Shown here in pieces: positions 1-9,433 of a stretch of 32,605 nt of DNA (position 1 is the stretch's first letter; every line of letters begins with the position of its first letter). The translations under genes were made by a program, and so were the position numbers. The notes beneath the pieces were generated by a model that worked only from the letters and a program-made list of their open reading frames with translations, searched no databases and was not told where the DNA came from. The DNA comes from Omnitrophica WOR_2 bacterium RIFCSPHIGHO2_02_FULL_50_17 (GTDB taxonomy: Bacteria; Omnitrophota; Gorgyraeia; Zapsychrales; Zapsychraceae), in assembly GCA_001805645.1 (NCBI GenBank), contig MHGQ01000022.1, positions 1 to 32,605 on the forward strand. Reading direction: 5' to 3'.

Positions 1-199
1 ATAAATTGTAGTATCCTGCGCATAACTGAATAAATTTTAACACAGCCTTAAGATCGCCTCAAGGGAATTACCTAAAATTTGTAACTACTCAGCTCTTCCT
101 CCCCCTCAATGGAGGTGAGGCCTAACCCCTCCCATCCGAGGGAGGGGAACTGAGTAATTACTAAAATTTTATGAAAATTTGCCGTGTAAAAGGCGTATT
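1..199. repeat. Noncoding edge with imperfect inverted repeat
   Basis: No gene is seen here. The arms at about 72-106 and 137-172 are imperfect reverse complements: both carry an AAAATTT block, then an ACTCAG block, then a CCTCCC-rich block. Inside lies a perfect 8-bp stem, CCCCTCCC at 126-133 and GGGAGGGG at 140-147, with a 6-nt loop. The structure sits just downstream of the malQ stop, so it may help end that transcript, but no clean U-tract follows it on the minus strand. It may equally be a dispersed palindromic repeat of the genome. Confidence 0.5.
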
Positions 200-1699
200 T
201 TAGATGCGGCGGGACCCTTTGGTAAGACGGGAAAGCCTCTGAATGATCGTCTGATCAACCGAATCTGAGGAAAGCCGCCACTGCCAGTTGCCGCTTAAAG
301 TGGCCGGAGTGTTCATGCGGGCTTCTTCTCCTAACCCGAGCACATCCTGCATCGGAAATATAACAGTATCTGCCTTCGAGGTCATCGCCATCTCAATAAA
401 TTTCCAATGGACGTCTTGAACCGCGACGTTCTTGCCGACGTAATCGAAAAAATTCTTCTTCTCCGTGGCCGTTGCCTCACTTTGGAACCATCCCTGAACC
501 GTATTATTGTCATGCGTCCCCGTGTAGGTAACACAGTTCGGCTCGTAATTATGCGGCAAGTAAGGATGCTTTTCCAAATCGCCGCCGAAGGCAAAAAGCA
601 GGATCTTCATCCCTGGGAAACCCTGCCGGCGCATGACCTCGCGGACATCGTCCGTGATAATCCCTAGATCCTCGGCGATAAGGGGAATCGGCCCAAAGCG
701 TCTTTTCAGCGCATCGAAGAAATCCTGGGTGGAGACATCCGCCCACCGGCCGTGCGTTGCCAGCGGCTTGTCATAAGGGATCTCCCAGTATTGAACAAAT
801 CCCCGGAAGTGGTCGATCCGCACGATATCGAAAAGCCGCAGGTTATTCTTGAGCCGATCAATCCACCAGGCATATCCCGTTTCTTTCAGCCGTTTCCAAT
901 CGTAGACGGGATTCCCCCATCTCTGCCCCGTTTTACTGAAATAATCCGGGGGAACCCCGGCGACCGCAAGCGGCCGGCCGTCTTTATCCAGACGGAAAAT
1001 GCCGGGATGCCTCCAGACATCCGCGCTGTCTTCGTTGACGTAGATGGGGATATCCCCTATAAGCTGGACGCCGTTTTGGTGACAATAAGATTTGAATTTG
1101 TCCCACTGCCGGAAAAAAATGTACTGCAGGAATTCAACCCCCCCTATCTGATTCCCAAAACGCTTTTCAATATCCTCTAACGCCTTCTGATCGCCCTTTT
1201 TAAGTCCGTCGGGCCAGGTTGTCCAGATAACCCTATTCAGGGAATCTTTTATGACCGTAAACAGGGCGTAATCCTTCAGCCAAAAAGCGTTCTTTTCCCG
1301 GAAAGCGGCGAACTCTTTCAAAAGCGCCTTGTGATCTTTAAGGCGGCTATGAGCTTTCTGAAAAAGCCTTTCTTTATAGACGCTAACCGCCTCGTAGTGC
1401 ACTTTCCCCTCGGGGAAGAGCGGCTTGTCTTCCAAATCTTTTTGAGTCAAAAGGCCGTCTTCAACCAAGAGGGCAGGGCTGATCAGAAGCGTATTGGCCG
1501 CAAAGGCCGACGGACTGCTGTAGGGAGAATTACCGCAAATAGGATCCGTCGGATTTAACGGCAAGACCTGCCAGAGGCTCTGCTGGGTCTCTTTCAGGAA
1601 ATCAACGAACCGGCAAGCCTCCGGCCCTAAATCGCCTATCCCGAATTGCGACGGCAACGAACTGATATGGAGGAGTATACCGCTTTTTCTCAAGTCCAT
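200..1699 (-). CDS. malQ: 4-alpha-glucanotransferase (amylomaltase, GH77)
   Basis: A cytoplasmic enzyme that transfers 4-alpha-glucan segments between maltodextrins, working with glycogen phosphorylase in storage-glucan turnover. It has 499 residues, the usual size of the compact bacterial GH77 type. It opens with the family signature RKSGILLHISSLPS and the GIGDLG block. The three catalytic acids are visible: nucleophile D296 in VRIDHFRGF, acid/base E343 in IAEDLG, and D397 in GTHDNNT. The ATG lies only 3 bp after the stop of the upstream permease gene, with no free Shine-Dalgarno, so translation is probably coupled. It is the last gene of the glgP-thyA-folA-permease-malQ run. The separation from glgP by folate and metal genes is unusual, but both glucan genes lie in the same run. 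Confidence 0.97.
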   Translation of the reverse strand: MDLRKSGILLHISSLPSQFGIGDLGPEACRFVDFLKETQQSLWQVLPLNPTDPICGNSPYSSPSAFAANTLLISPALLVEDGLLTQKDLEDKPLFPEGKVHYEAVSVYKERLFQKAHSRLKDHKALLKEFAAFREKNAFWLKDYALFTVIKDSLNRVIWTTWPDGLKKGDQKALEDIEKRFGNQIGGVEFLQYIFFRQWDKFKSYCHQNGVQLIGDIPIYVNEDSADVWRHPGIFRLDKDGRPLAVAGVPPDYFSKTGQRWGNPVYDWKRLKETGYAWWIDRLKNNLRLFDIVRIDHFRGFVQYWEIPYDKPLATHGRWADVSTQDFFDALKRRFGPIPLIAEDLGIITDDVREVMRRQGFPGMKILLFAFGGDLEKHPYLPHNYEPNCVTYTGTHDNNTVQGWFQSEATATEKKNFFDYVGKNVAVQDVHWKFIEMAMTSKADTVIFPMQDVLGLGEEARMNTPATLSGNWQWRLSSDSVDQTIIQRLSRLTKGSRRI

Positions 1700-1702
1700 C
1701 CC

Positions 1703-2602
1703 TCAGATAAAGATATCGTAAATAATCCCGAACAAGAGAGACAAGATACTGATAACACCCAGATAAATCCAAAGGATGCGTCTGCCGAAATCTTTTTTAA
1801 TAACAAGAAGCGCGCCGTAACTGGTGATAGGCCCCACCAACAGATAACACAGCGCCTGGCCGGGACTCATCCCGCTTTTGATAAGGGCGTCCGCCATGGG
1901 GACACTGGCGGTGGAGCACACATACGTCAACAGACCGACGATTAAAATGAAGATATAACCGAGAGGGCCGGTCAGATACCCTTGTATAAATTTTTGAATC
2001 GGCTCAAAGGTGACAATAAGACTGGCCAGGGCGATACCTAATAATATTTCCTTTCCGATCTCCTGAGGCAAGGTGATGTAGGCATACCTCAGCGCATCTT
2101 TCATTTTTGCCGTGAAGGTGCGGTGTTCGGGATGGGAGCAGCCATTCCCGCAGCAGTCCTTTGTATCAGACGAAGATATCTTCTGTGTCTGAATCTCGAC
2201 GCCGTTGCAGACAACTCCCATCACCAGAGCCATCACAATGACTACGAAAAATATATAGACCGTAAAGACAAAACCCAGCAGCTTCCAGCACACGATAAGG
2301 GCGGGAACAGACGTCGCGGGGGTGGCCACCAGAAAAGCCATGACCGCGCCGAGGCTGGCACCTTTTTTCCTGAAAGTAATCGCTATGGGAAGAGACCCGA
2401 AACAACAGACAGGAAGGATTGCGCCGACAACGGAAGAAATCAGAATGGGCCTTAAGCCCTTTCCGCCTAAATGCTCTTCAACAATACGGCTGGGGACAAA
2501 CTGGTGGATAATGCCGCTTATCAAAAACCCCGCGGCCAGGATAAGCCACAGCTCCTGGCAGTAATGGATAAAGACATGTCCAAATTGTTCTAGGAAATTC
2601 AT
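1703..2602 (-). CDS. DUF318/ArsP-like permease, SO_0444-type metal efflux
   Basis: A 299-residue polytopic inner-membrane protein with about eight hydrophobic segments. Features of the YraQ/DUF318 (ArsP-like) permease superfamily are the paired cysteines at 66-67 (LPVCCFGSLP), the PATSVPA segment near 93-101 and CSTASVP at 229-235. A cytosolic-type loop carries CCGNGC at 150-155 followed by HPEH at 157-160, a probable soft-metal site. This resembles the SO_0444 group of putative Cu/Zn efflux permeases. The substrate cannot be read from the sequence; arsenite or organoarsenical export is the alternative. An AAGGAAGG ribosome-binding site precedes the ATG. The gene sits 48 bp after folA and 3 bp before malQ, and neither neighbour explains a metal role. 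Confidence 0.85.
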   Translation of the reverse strand: MNFLEQFGHVFIHYCQELWLILAAGFLISGIIHQFVPSRIVEEHLGGKGLRPILISSVVGAILPVCCFGSLPIAITFRKKGASLGAVMAFLVATPATSVPALIVCWKLLGFVFTVYIFFVVIVMALVMGVVCNGVEIQTQKISSSDTKDCCGNGCSHPEHRTFTAKMKDALRYAYITLPQEIGKEILLGIALASLIVTFEPIQKFIQGYLTGPLGYIFILIVGLLTYVCSTASVPMADALIKSGMSPGQALCYLLVGPITSYGALLVIKKDFGRRILWIYLGVISILSLLFGIIYDIFI

Positions 2603-2650
2603 CCGTTGCCTTCCTTAGGCCATAACGTATTTTCTTGAACTCATAAGCAC

Positions 2651-3196
2651 TTAACACATGTCGCTGCGCACATACTCTGCAAAATGGTAGGAAACCGCCC
2701 CTTCCGAAAGAAATGGGGAAACACTCCTTTCTCTAAAGTTGCGCTCAAAGTCTGGGAAAAAGGTATCGCACTGGAAAGACCCGCGGATTCGGGTCACATA
2801 AATCCTCTGGCATTGAGGATGACGCAGGGCCTGTTGATAGATTTCCCCTCCGCCAATCACATAAACAGCGCCTAAGACATCCTTAACTTCCTCATGCCCG
2901 CACAAGGCAAGGGCGTGTTCCAAACCATCCGCTGGAAAAACACCCTCGGGCAACTGCAAATTCTTATCCCGCGTTATAACGACATTCACACGGCCCGGCA
3001 GAGGCCGGAATTTCTCCGGCAGAGAATCCCACGTCTTTCTTCCCATGATCACGATATTTCTTGTGCCGGGTTCCTGCGTTGCGGTTGTGACCTCCTTAAA
3101 GTGCCGCAAATCCCCTTTTAAATGCCAGGGGATCCTCCCCTTTCTGCCGATTCCCCTCTCTTCATCCATCGCCACAATAATATTAAATGGAGTCAT
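2651..3196 (-). CDS. folA: Dihydrofolate reductase
   Basis: Reduces dihydrofolate to tetrahydrofolate with NADPH in the cytosol and so regenerates the cofactor that ThyA oxidises. It has 181 residues, slightly longer than the E. coli enzyme (159). Visible landmarks are the N-terminal [16 protein letters not shown] loop, [13 protein letters not shown] with W24 and the catalytic acid D29, the NADPH-binding [10 protein letters not shown] at 51-60, and [12 protein letters not shown] near 113-124. The ATG overlaps the thyA stop in a 4-bp ATGA junction, so the two are translationally coupled in the classical thyA-folA order. Confidence 0.97.
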   Translation of the reverse strand: MTPFNIIVAMDEERGIGRKGRIPWHLKGDLRHFKEVTTATQEPGTRNIVIMGRKTWDSLPEKFRPLPGRVNVVITRDKNLQLPEGVFPADGLEHALALCGHEEVKDVLGAVYVIGGGEIYQQALRHPQCQRIYVTRIRGSFQCDTFFPDFERNFRERSVSPFLSEGAVSYHFAEYVRSDMC

Positions 3197-4008
3197 ACCG
3201 CTATGGGAAATTTAATAAACGCATCGTGCTGATAGTTAATGAGCTCAATGTCCTCAAAGGCGACTTCTAAAACGGGCCTGGGAGCGATTTTTAGTTGAGG
3301 CAGCGGCTTCGGCGTCCTTTGGATCTGCTCTTTTAGCCCGTCGACATGATTAGCATAAATATGGGCATCGCCGAGCGTATGAACAAAAATCCCCGGGGTA
3401 AGGCCGCATTCCTGGGCGATCATGGACAGAAGAAGGGCGTAACTGACGATATTAAAAGGCACCCCCAGCGCCACATCCGCGGATCTTTGATAAAGCTGGC
3501 AATCGAGCCTCCCATGGACAACATAAAACTGAAAAAAGGCATGGCACGGCGGGAGCGCCATCCTGTCCAGATCCGCCACATTCCAGGCGCTGACAATGAT
3601 GCGTCTGGAATCAGGTTCATGCTTGATCATATCCACCGCCTTCTGAATCTGATCGATAGGCTCTTTACGGTAACCGCCCGTCTCCTCATCCCGGACAAAC
3701 CGCTCCCAGCGCCTCCATTGATAACCATAAACGGGCCCCAGATCCCCTTTCTCATCGGCCCAGGCATTCCAAATCGGCGTGTATTGCTTCAACCCGTCAT
3801 TGATATTGGTCGAGCCTCTCAGGAACCATAGCAGTTCCCTCACCACCGCATCAAACAAAATTTTTTTCGTCGTTAAAATCGGAAAACCCTCGCGCAAGTC
3901 ATACTTTGTCTGATAACCGAAAACAGAAATAGTCCCTGTCCCGGTGCGGTCTTTCTTCATCTCACCGTGATCTAAAATATACTTTACAAGCTCCAAATAC
4001 TGCTTCAT
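3193..4008 (-). CDS. thyA: Thymidylate synthase
   Basis: Methylates dUMP to dTMP using methylene-tetrahydrofolate and yields dihydrofolate for FolA. From the ATG at 4008 the protein has 271 residues and begins [15 protein letters not shown], matching the conserved ThyA N-terminus. A GAAGGA ribosome-binding site lies about 10 nt upstream. The reading frame is open to 4065, but that longer form would overlap the end of glgP and add a nonconserved tail, so 4008 is preferred. The catalytic cysteine is C155 in [10 protein letters not shown], followed by the nucleotide-binding [13 protein letters not shown] block at 174-186. The start is 22 bp after the glgP stop, and the stop overlaps folA. Confidence 0.97.
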   Translation of the reverse strand: MKQYLELVKYILDHGEMKKDRTGTGTISVFGYQTKYDLREGFPILTTKKILFDAVVRELLWFLRGSTNINDGLKQYTPIWNAWADEKGDLGPVYGYQWRRWERFVRDEETGGYRKEPIDQIQKAVDMIKHEPDSRRIIVSAWNVADLDRMALPPCHAFFQFYVVHGRLDCQLYQRSADVALGVPFNIVSYALLLSMIAQECGLTPGIFVHTLGDAHIYANHVDGLKEQIQRTPKPLPQLKIAPRPVLEVAFEDIELINYQHDAFIKFPIAV

Positions 4009-4030
4009 CTCTTTAAGATCCTTCGTCTTC

Positions 4031-6043
4031 TCAAGGCGTCCGCCCTTGATCCCACATTTGGGCACGATACTCCTGAACCATGCGATGCGTATTGAAGAAG
4101 GCGCTTTGACTGATACAGGTAATCATCTTGTCAATCCACGGACTCTCGACATCGACGCCGTCTTTCTTATACGTCCGATAATACAATTCGACAACATCCC
4201 TCAGCGTATCGTAAAGGGCGCGTGAATCCTCATCCAGCCTCAATTGTTTTTCATCGCCGATATCCATGCCCGTATGCCGATAACCGAATATCCAGCCGAT
4301 GTCCCTCTGGGCGGCCTCCCCAATCCAGCCGTCCAGGGTGCTCACCTGAACAACACCGTTGAGGATGGCCTTCATCCCGCTTGTCCCCGAGGCCTCAAAG
4401 GGCGGCAGGGGATTATTCAGCCAGACATCGACGGAATTCGTCAAAAGCTTGCCGAAATACGTATCGTAATTCTCCAGAATCATGACCCGCACAACGCGCT
4501 TGTGCTCATTCAACTGATCGATATGATCCAGGATTTCATCGATATGGGCGGAACCGATATCATCGTTGGGATGGGCCTTGCCGGCCAGGATAATCTGCAA
4601 AGGGCCCGCTTCATAAGCTAATTTAAGAATGCGCTTCGTATCATGGAAAATCAGGGCCGGGCGCTTGTAGCCGGCAATGCGTCTCGCCCAGCCGATGGTC
4701 AGGATATTCTCCTTCAGTTTCCATCGCCTTAAGGTCTCAATCAAATGCCTCTTGTTCGCCTGATGGGCATCGAAGACCTCCCTGCGAAACAGGACATCCC
4801 CCCGCAGATCAGACACCCTGGAGAGATTTTCAGGGGTCCTTCGCCAATCGCCCAATGTCTTTTGATGCCGGTCAAAAAGCTGCTCAAAACTTTCCGAAAT
4901 CCACGTCGGGATATGAATGCCGTTCGTAATGGCCCGCACCTTGGAGGCAAAGTGAGGAAACTGCAGACGCGTAATCTCCCCGTGCTTCTTGGAAACCGCA
5001 TTGACCCGCTGGCAGGTATTGAGACACATAAGCGTCAGATTGATTTGATGAGCCTCCGGCGCCTCTTTCCCGAACAACTGGCAGGCCTCTATGTAATGCT
5101 CGGGGAGTATCTTCGCCACATCCTCGATACGAAACCGGTCATGGCCCGCGGCAACCGGCGTATGACAGGTGTAAATAAAACTCTGCTGAAGCTCCGGCAT
5201 TTTGCTTTTATCGCCGAGGGCAATGGATCTCTCCGCCAGGGCAAATGCCGCATGCCCTTCGTTGAGATGATACTGTGCGATGGTGTATCCCAGCGCCTCC
5301 AGGGCCTTCATGCCCCCTATCCCTAAGATGACCCTTTGGAATATCTTCCACCAGACCTCGTCGCTGCGGTAAAGCTGATCGGTCAATTTACGGAACTTCG
5401 GGTCATTTTTCTTGAAATTCGAATCCAAGAGAATGATCGGACAGGCCCGTTTCTTATCGTAACTGTACACATAATACTTCCAGAGGCGGAGATGCAAATC
5501 TCCTTGTTGGGTATGAATAGTCACGACTTTATTAAGCAGAATAAGGCCGGGATAACTGTGCGGGTCCCATGTCAATTCCTCCGGAATTTGGCCGTGTTTA
5601 TACCAAAACTTCTGTTTGAAATACCCTTTATTCCAGAGGATGCCTACCCCCACGATGGGCAGGCCTTGATCGGCAACGCTTTTCATCGTATCGCCGGCGA
5701 GAACCCCCAGACCGCCCCCGTAAATCGGGATATCCAGCATCTTGTCGGTGTGAACCTTAAACAAATAATCGCACAACCAGTAATTCGAGAAGACCTCATG
5801 GGTAAAAAATTGATTTTTCACGGACATCGGCTTCTTCTGCCGGAAGGAATTATAGATGCTGGGCGCAATGCCGAACTCCATGGAAAAATAGGCAATGTTC
5901 TCTGGGTTTGCGGAAAGCAAGGAGCCCTCTACCTCCAGGACAGCCTCGAGGGGAAACCCAAAGTAATGCTGAGGCGTAATCTCCGTTGCGTAATCCTCCT
6001 CAAAACGGTCAATAGAGGAGAGAAAATCTTTAAACCTCTGCAC
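4031..6043 (-). CDS. glgP: Alpha-glucan (glycogen) phosphorylase
   Basis: Phosphorolytic, PLP-dependent release of glucose-1-phosphate from alpha-1,4-glucan. It has 670 residues, fitting the shorter bacterial alpha-glucan phosphorylase group rather than the roughly 800-residue muscle/E. coli type. Motifs in order are YFSMEFG at 52-58, [11 protein letters not shown] at 108-118, NEGHAAF at 261-267, and the PLP site EASGTSGMK with the expected Schiff-base lysine at K558. The start is GTG at 6043, with an AAGGAG ribosome-binding site about 6 nt upstream. A 137-bp gap separates it from apbE, so a promoter is likely there. It heads the run that continues into thyA, folA, the permease and malQ. Confidence 0.95.
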   Translation of the reverse strand: MQRFKDFLSSIDRFEEDYATEITPQHYFGFPLEAVLEVEGSLLSANPENIAYFSMEFGIAPSIYNSFRQKKPMSVKNQFFTHEVFSNYWLCDYLFKVHTDKMLDIPIYGGGLGVLAGDTMKSVADQGLPIVGVGILWNKGYFKQKFWYKHGQIPEELTWDPHSYPGLILLNKVVTIHTQQGDLHLRLWKYYVYSYDKKRACPIILLDSNFKKNDPKFRKLTDQLYRSDEVWWKIFQRVILGIGGMKALEALGYTIAQYHLNEGHAAFALAERSIALGDKSKMPELQQSFIYTCHTPVAAGHDRFRIEDVAKILPEHYIEACQLFGKEAPEAHQINLTLMCLNTCQRVNAVSKKHGEITRLQFPHFASKVRAITNGIHIPTWISESFEQLFDRHQKTLGDWRRTPENLSRVSDLRGDVLFRREVFDAHQANKRHLIETLRRWKLKENILTIGWARRIAGYKRPALIFHDTKRILKLAYEAGPLQIILAGKAHPNDDIGSAHIDEILDHIDQLNEHKRVVRVMILENYDTYFGKLLTNSVDVWLNNPLPPFEASGTSGMKAILNGVVQVSTLDGWIGEAAQRDIGWIFGYRHTGMDIGDEKQLRLDEDSRALYDTLRDVVELYYRTYKKDGVDVESPWIDKMITCISQSAFFNTHRMVQEYRAQMWDQGRTP

Positions 6044-6180
6044 AGCCGACTCCTTTGTTTATTCTTATGGCACAAGAAATATTCTTATAAGGGGAGATTA
6101 TTATATCAAAATTCCTCTATTTTCCGCTAAAATTCAAAGTTATAACCACCCCGCTTTGGGCGGACGGAGAGTAGAGGGTT
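6044..6180 (-). promoter_or_regulatory. Gap upstream of glgP, possible -10 element
   Basis: A 137-bp gap between apbE and glgP, AT-rich near glgP. A perfect TATAAT on the minus strand lies at 6100-6105, but no convincing -35 is found at 16-18 bp spacing. A short GC-rich imperfect inverted repeat (CCGCCC ... GCGGGG) near 6149-6165 follows the apbE stop and could end the upstream transcript weakly. This is the most likely place for a promoter for the glgP run. Confidence 0.3.
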
Positions 6181-7200
6181 TCATTTCACTTGAGCGCGAA
6201 ATTCCGGATATCCCCGGCTCATAACGGGACGAATCTCTCCCGTCTCTTCTCGGACAATCATGACACTGGCATAACCCTGAGGCAGGGCATTGACAAAATC
6301 CGTCCCTAGGCGTGTCCCCAAAACGCATAACGCCGTTGCCAGGGCATCCGCCTCAATGGCCGTCGGGGCAATCATCGTGGCGCTGACCACCTCTTGCTGC
6401 GGATATCCCGTGAGGGGATTCAGGATATGCGAGAGGCGCTTCCCTTGAATCTTATAATAGTGCTCATAATTGCCGGAGGTCGTGACAGAGGCATTACTGA
6501 GCACGATAACGTCGAACATCTTTTCCCTGTCCCGGGGATCGCCGATACCAACGCGCCAGGGCCGCCGCTCACAGTTATAGCCGCCGGCGTAAATATCCCC
6601 CCCGTCATCAATAAAAAAATTGGTTATCCCGTTTTCGCGCAGGATTCTCGCCGCCTCATCAACGGCATACCCTCCGGCAATACCGCCCAGGTCAATTTGG
6701 ACAGCCTCCTGCAGCATCTGCACCCGGTTGTCCCCCAGCAGACGAATTTTGTCGGATCCGACGTTTTTCTTCGCTTCAATAACCTGAGCCGGCGTCGGGA
6801 AGGCATTGCTCTCTTCGCTGTGCTTCCACAATTGAATCAGAGGCCGGACCGTGATATCAAAGGCGCCTTGGGTCCAATGGGTATAATCCACAGCCTTTCG
6901 CAATACCTCATAAGTATCTGCACCCACCGCAACAGCATTCAGACCGGCCTTATTGATACGGGCCGCATCGCTTCGCTCGTCAAAGACGTTCATCCGCCAG
7001 GAAATGTCCTCCAACCGCTCCCAGACCTGCTGATAGGCCAGCTTAATTTCCCCTGCGTTCGATGCCTCAACACAGACATCCACGTGAACGGTTGTCCCCA
7101 TCAAGAAGCGGCTCTCCCGATACCTCTCTAACTCTTCTGGGGATCCCCCGGCACATCCCGACACAAAAAAAACGACTGATATAAACGCTGATATCCGCAT
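6181..7200 (-). CDS. apbE: FAD:protein FMN transferase, lipoprotein
   Basis: Covalently attaches FMN from FAD to Thr/Ser of target flavoproteins such as NqrB/NqrC or RnfG/RnfD subunits, outside the inner membrane. It has 339 residues. A short hydrophobic signal ends in the lipobox VSGC with lipidated C16. Family motifs are ISWRMNVFDERSD near 66-78, DLGGIAGGYAVD at 170-181, DDGGDIYAGG at 198-207, TSGNYEHYY at 241-249, HILNPLTGYP at 258-267 and the metal-binding ADALATALCVLG at 284-295. The ATG follows moaC by 12 bp with only a weak ribosome-binding site. No Rnf or Nqr target is present in this window. Confidence 0.95.
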   Translation of the reverse strand: MRISAFISVVFFVSGCAGGSPEELERYRESRFLMGTTVHVDVCVEASNAGEIKLAYQQVWERLEDISWRMNVFDERSDAARINKAGLNAVAVGADTYEVLRKAVDYTHWTQGAFDITVRPLIQLWKHSEESNAFPTPAQVIEAKKNVGSDKIRLLGDNRVQMLQEAVQIDLGGIAGGYAVDEAARILRENGITNFFIDDGGDIYAGGYNCERRPWRVGIGDPRDREKMFDVIVLSNASVTTSGNYEHYYKIQGKRLSHILNPLTGYPQQEVVSATMIAPTAIEADALATALCVLGTRLGTDFVNALPQGYASVMIVREETGEIRPVMSRGYPEFRAQVK

Positions 7201-7212
7201 ACGTGTTAATCT

Positions 7213-7707
7213 TCAGGCACGATTCTTCCGAATGAATGTCCCGCTCTTGCCCCCGCTTTTATAGAGGAGCTTCACCTCAGAGACAACCATTTCCCGGTCA
7301 GCCCATTTCATCATATCGTATACCGTCAGGGCCGCCATAGCGCAGGCCGTCAAGGCCTCCATCTCAACGCCTGTCCGCCCCAGGCAGACCACCTCCGAGG
7401 TCACACCAACGGCATGACGTTTTTTGTCTACATCAAAACGGATGCCCACTTTGCTAATACCTAAGGGATGACACATCGGGATAAGAAACGGAGTAGATTT
7501 AGCCGCCAAGATGCCGGCAACCTTCGCCGTCTCCCAGACATCGCCCTTGGGAGAGCCTCTCTCGACAAGAATCTGAAAGGTTTTAGGATTCATGGAAAGC
7601 CGTGCCGACGCCCTGGCTACGCGGCGCGTCACATCCTTTCCACTCACATCAATCATGCCGTTACCCCTCGTAACCACCGGGTTAATCTTTTTTTTCGTTA
7701 GACTCAT
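7213..7707 (-). CDS. moaC: Cyclic pyranopterin monophosphate synthase
   Basis: Second step of molybdenum-cofactor biosynthesis: converts the MoaA product 3',8-cyclo-7,8-dihydro-GTP to cyclic pyranopterin monophosphate. It has 164 residues, the normal length. Visible signatures are MIDVSGKDVTRRVARA at 18-33, PMCHPL at 77-82, GVEMEALTACAMAALTVYDM starting at 113, and D131 with K134 of the catalytic D-x-x-K segment. AAGGGGA precedes the ATG. It lies 16 bp after the TPR membrane protein and one gene away from a MOT1-type molybdate transporter. The other moa/moe genes are not in this window. Confidence 0.97.
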   Translation of the reverse strand: MSLTKKKINPVVTRGNGMIDVSGKDVTRRVARASARLSMNPKTFQILVERGSPKGDVWETAKVAGILAAKSTPFLIPMCHPLGISKVGIRFDVDKKRHAVGVTSEVVCLGRTGVEMEALTACAMAALTVYDMMKWADREMVVSEVKLLYKSGGKSGTFIRKNRA

Positions 7708-7723
7708 TTAAATTCCCCTTTCT

Positions 7724-9433
7724 CTAAAAATCCCTGTCTTTGAAACGAATCGAATATTCCGCCTTAACCCTATTGATCTGCGCGCGGCTGGATTCGAGGC
7801 ATCTCCCCTGTCGGATATTATCTTCAAGGGTTCTCATAACCTGGACATACATCCTCTCATTGTCACGACTGACCGCCATGGCCTTATCCAAATACCAAAG
7901 ACCCTCTCCGCACCGGCCTTCTTCGCTGTATATCTCGCCTAACTGATGGTAAGCCTCGAAGTGTTCAGGGTCAAACTCTACCGCCCTTTTAAGGTCAGCC
8001 TCGGCAAAAGAAGGCCTTCCCAGCCGTTTGTGCAAATTCCCCCGGTTGAAATAAACGTTGGCGTAATCCGGTTTTATTTGAAGGGCGATATCAAAATATC
8101 GGATGGCCTTTGCAACCGCCGGCTGGTCATCACGCAGATTCGCCTGCTGGGCATAGGCCTGGGCAAGTTTATTGTATGTTAACGCCGTGGCCGCTTTCTC
8201 CTGTGTCTTAAGCTGATGTTCCCACAGAGTAACCCCATTATACCAGACCTGACATTGCTGAGAAGTCTTATACGATAAGACCCCTAAAAGCGCCAGCCCC
8301 AAAAAGATTAGACAATACTGAAGATACTTCTTCCCTCGAAGGGAAATGAGGATTCTGTCATAACCAGCCCCCAGCCCAATACACAGCCCGACCATGGGAA
8401 GATACATAAAGCGATCAGCGACGACATTGAGATCCGCCTTCGCGTCGAATCTCAACAAAAAAAATATGGACAACAGATAATAAAAAAAGGCGAAAAGAAA
8501 CATGCGGTTCTTTCTCCAAATGAGCCAACCGACAAGAAGGATACAAACCCCAAAGACGGATAAAAAATATTCAGGATTGGCCATCGAGACAGGCTGAGGG
8601 AGTTTATAAATGAGCGTGAGATAGTCCGGATAGAAAAATTTCCTTAGATGAAACACAAAAGACCATGCCCATATTAAAAGGGATTGAGGAAGATGATTGT
8701 CCTGGATGCGCATCTGCAAAAAATACGTTGCCCAGATAATCGGCAAAATACACAAAAAACAATAAATTTTCTCAAGGACAAGACGCGGGGAAAATTTCCG
8801 CCGGACATACCAGTCACACAGGAATAAAATTAAAGGAAGGCTTAAGGCCATGGGTTTCGCAAGGACGCTGAGCGTCCCCAGGACAACGACAAAGATAAAG
8901 AAACAATGCGCCTTGGATACCGACGGGGAAATAACGGTCTTAAGGTATTTGCCGTAACAGAGTAACGCTGCCATATAAAAAAAGGCATAAAGGACATCCT
9001 TGCGCTCCGTCACCCACGCCACGGATTCGACATGCAAAGGGTGAAGTCCAAAAATGAGCGCTGCGATACCGGCGGCAAGACTGGAACACCCCATCTGCAA
9101 GGCAAACACAAGGACCATAACCGTCGCCGCAAGATGCAGCATGACATTATCGAAATGATAAATGAAGGCGCTTGTTTTAAAAAAGTGGTATTCGAGCGCA
9201 AAGGAAAGAGAGGTCAGGGGAATGTAGACTTTGTTGACTGTCGCCGAGAAAATATCGCGCAGGCCTCTCGCATCCAAAGATCGGATAAAAGGATTGCTGA
9301 GGAGATGCACATCATCGTCCCAGTTGACGAACTGATTCTTTAAAGAGGGGCTGTAAACAAGGAAAACGATCAAAAGGATTCCAACGAGTGCCCCCCACGT
9401 ATATCTTTTACGATTCCTTTGCATGAACGTCAC
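7724..9433 (-). CDS. GT-C-like membrane protein with C-terminal TPRs
   Basis: A 569-residue polytopic membrane protein with a soluble tail. After a first membrane helix (about 14-32) comes NWDDDVH, with acidic residues D39-D41 placed like the catalytic acids in the first extracytoplasmic loop of GT-C glycosyltransferases. The block HPLHVESVAWVTERKDVLYAFFYMA follows, then about ten hydrophobic helices. Residues from about 415 form roughly three TPR units, one reading ANVYFNRGNLHKRLGRPSFA. It is a paralogue of the 816-codon protein at 23701-26148. A TMTC-like O-glycosyltransferase role is plausible but unproven. The GTG at 9433 is preferred over the ATG at 9424 because AAGGGG sits about 7 nt upstream. 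The gene overlaps the end of the transporter gene by 26 bp. Confidence 0.8.
   Translation of the reverse strand: MTFMQRNRKRYTWGALVGILLIVFLVYSPSLKNQFVNWDDDVHLLSNPFIRSLDARGLRDIFSATVNKVYIPLTSLSFALEYHFFKTSAFIYHFDNVMLHLAATVMVLVFALQMGCSSLAAGIAALIFGLHPLHVESVAWVTERKDVLYAFFYMAALLCYGKYLKTVISPSVSKAHCFFIFVVVLGTLSVLAKPMALSLPLILFLCDWYVRRKFSPRLVLEKIYCFLCILPIIWATYFLQMRIQDNHLPQSLLIWAWSFVFHLRKFFYPDYLTLIYKLPQPVSMANPEYFLSVFGVCILLVGWLIWRKNRMFLFAFFYYLLSIFFLLRFDAKADLNVVADRFMYLPMVGLCIGLGAGYDRILISLRGKKYLQYCLIFLGLALLGVLSYKTSQQCQVWYNGVTLWEHQLKTQEKAATALTYNKLAQAYAQQANLRDDQPAVAKAIRYFDIALQIKPDYANVYFNRGNLHKRLGRPSFAEADLKRAVEFDPEHFEAYHQLGEIYSEEGRCGEGLWYLDKAMAVSRDNERMYVQVMRTLEDNIRQGRCLESSRAQINRVKAEYSIRFKDRDF

Noticed and set aside
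4009-4065. Upstream extension of thyA
   Set aside because: It overlaps the glgP 3' end, adds nonconserved residues, and a better ribosome-binding site serves the ATG at 4008.
5336-6130. A 264-codon open frame on the plus strand
   Set aside because: It lies antisense to glgP, has no family features and no ribosome-binding site; it is a reading-frame shadow of a conserved enzyme.
7724-9433. Assignment of both TPR proteins as proven O-mannosyltransferases
   Set aside because: Only motif placement and membrane layout support this; donor and acceptor are unknown, so the call is kept general.
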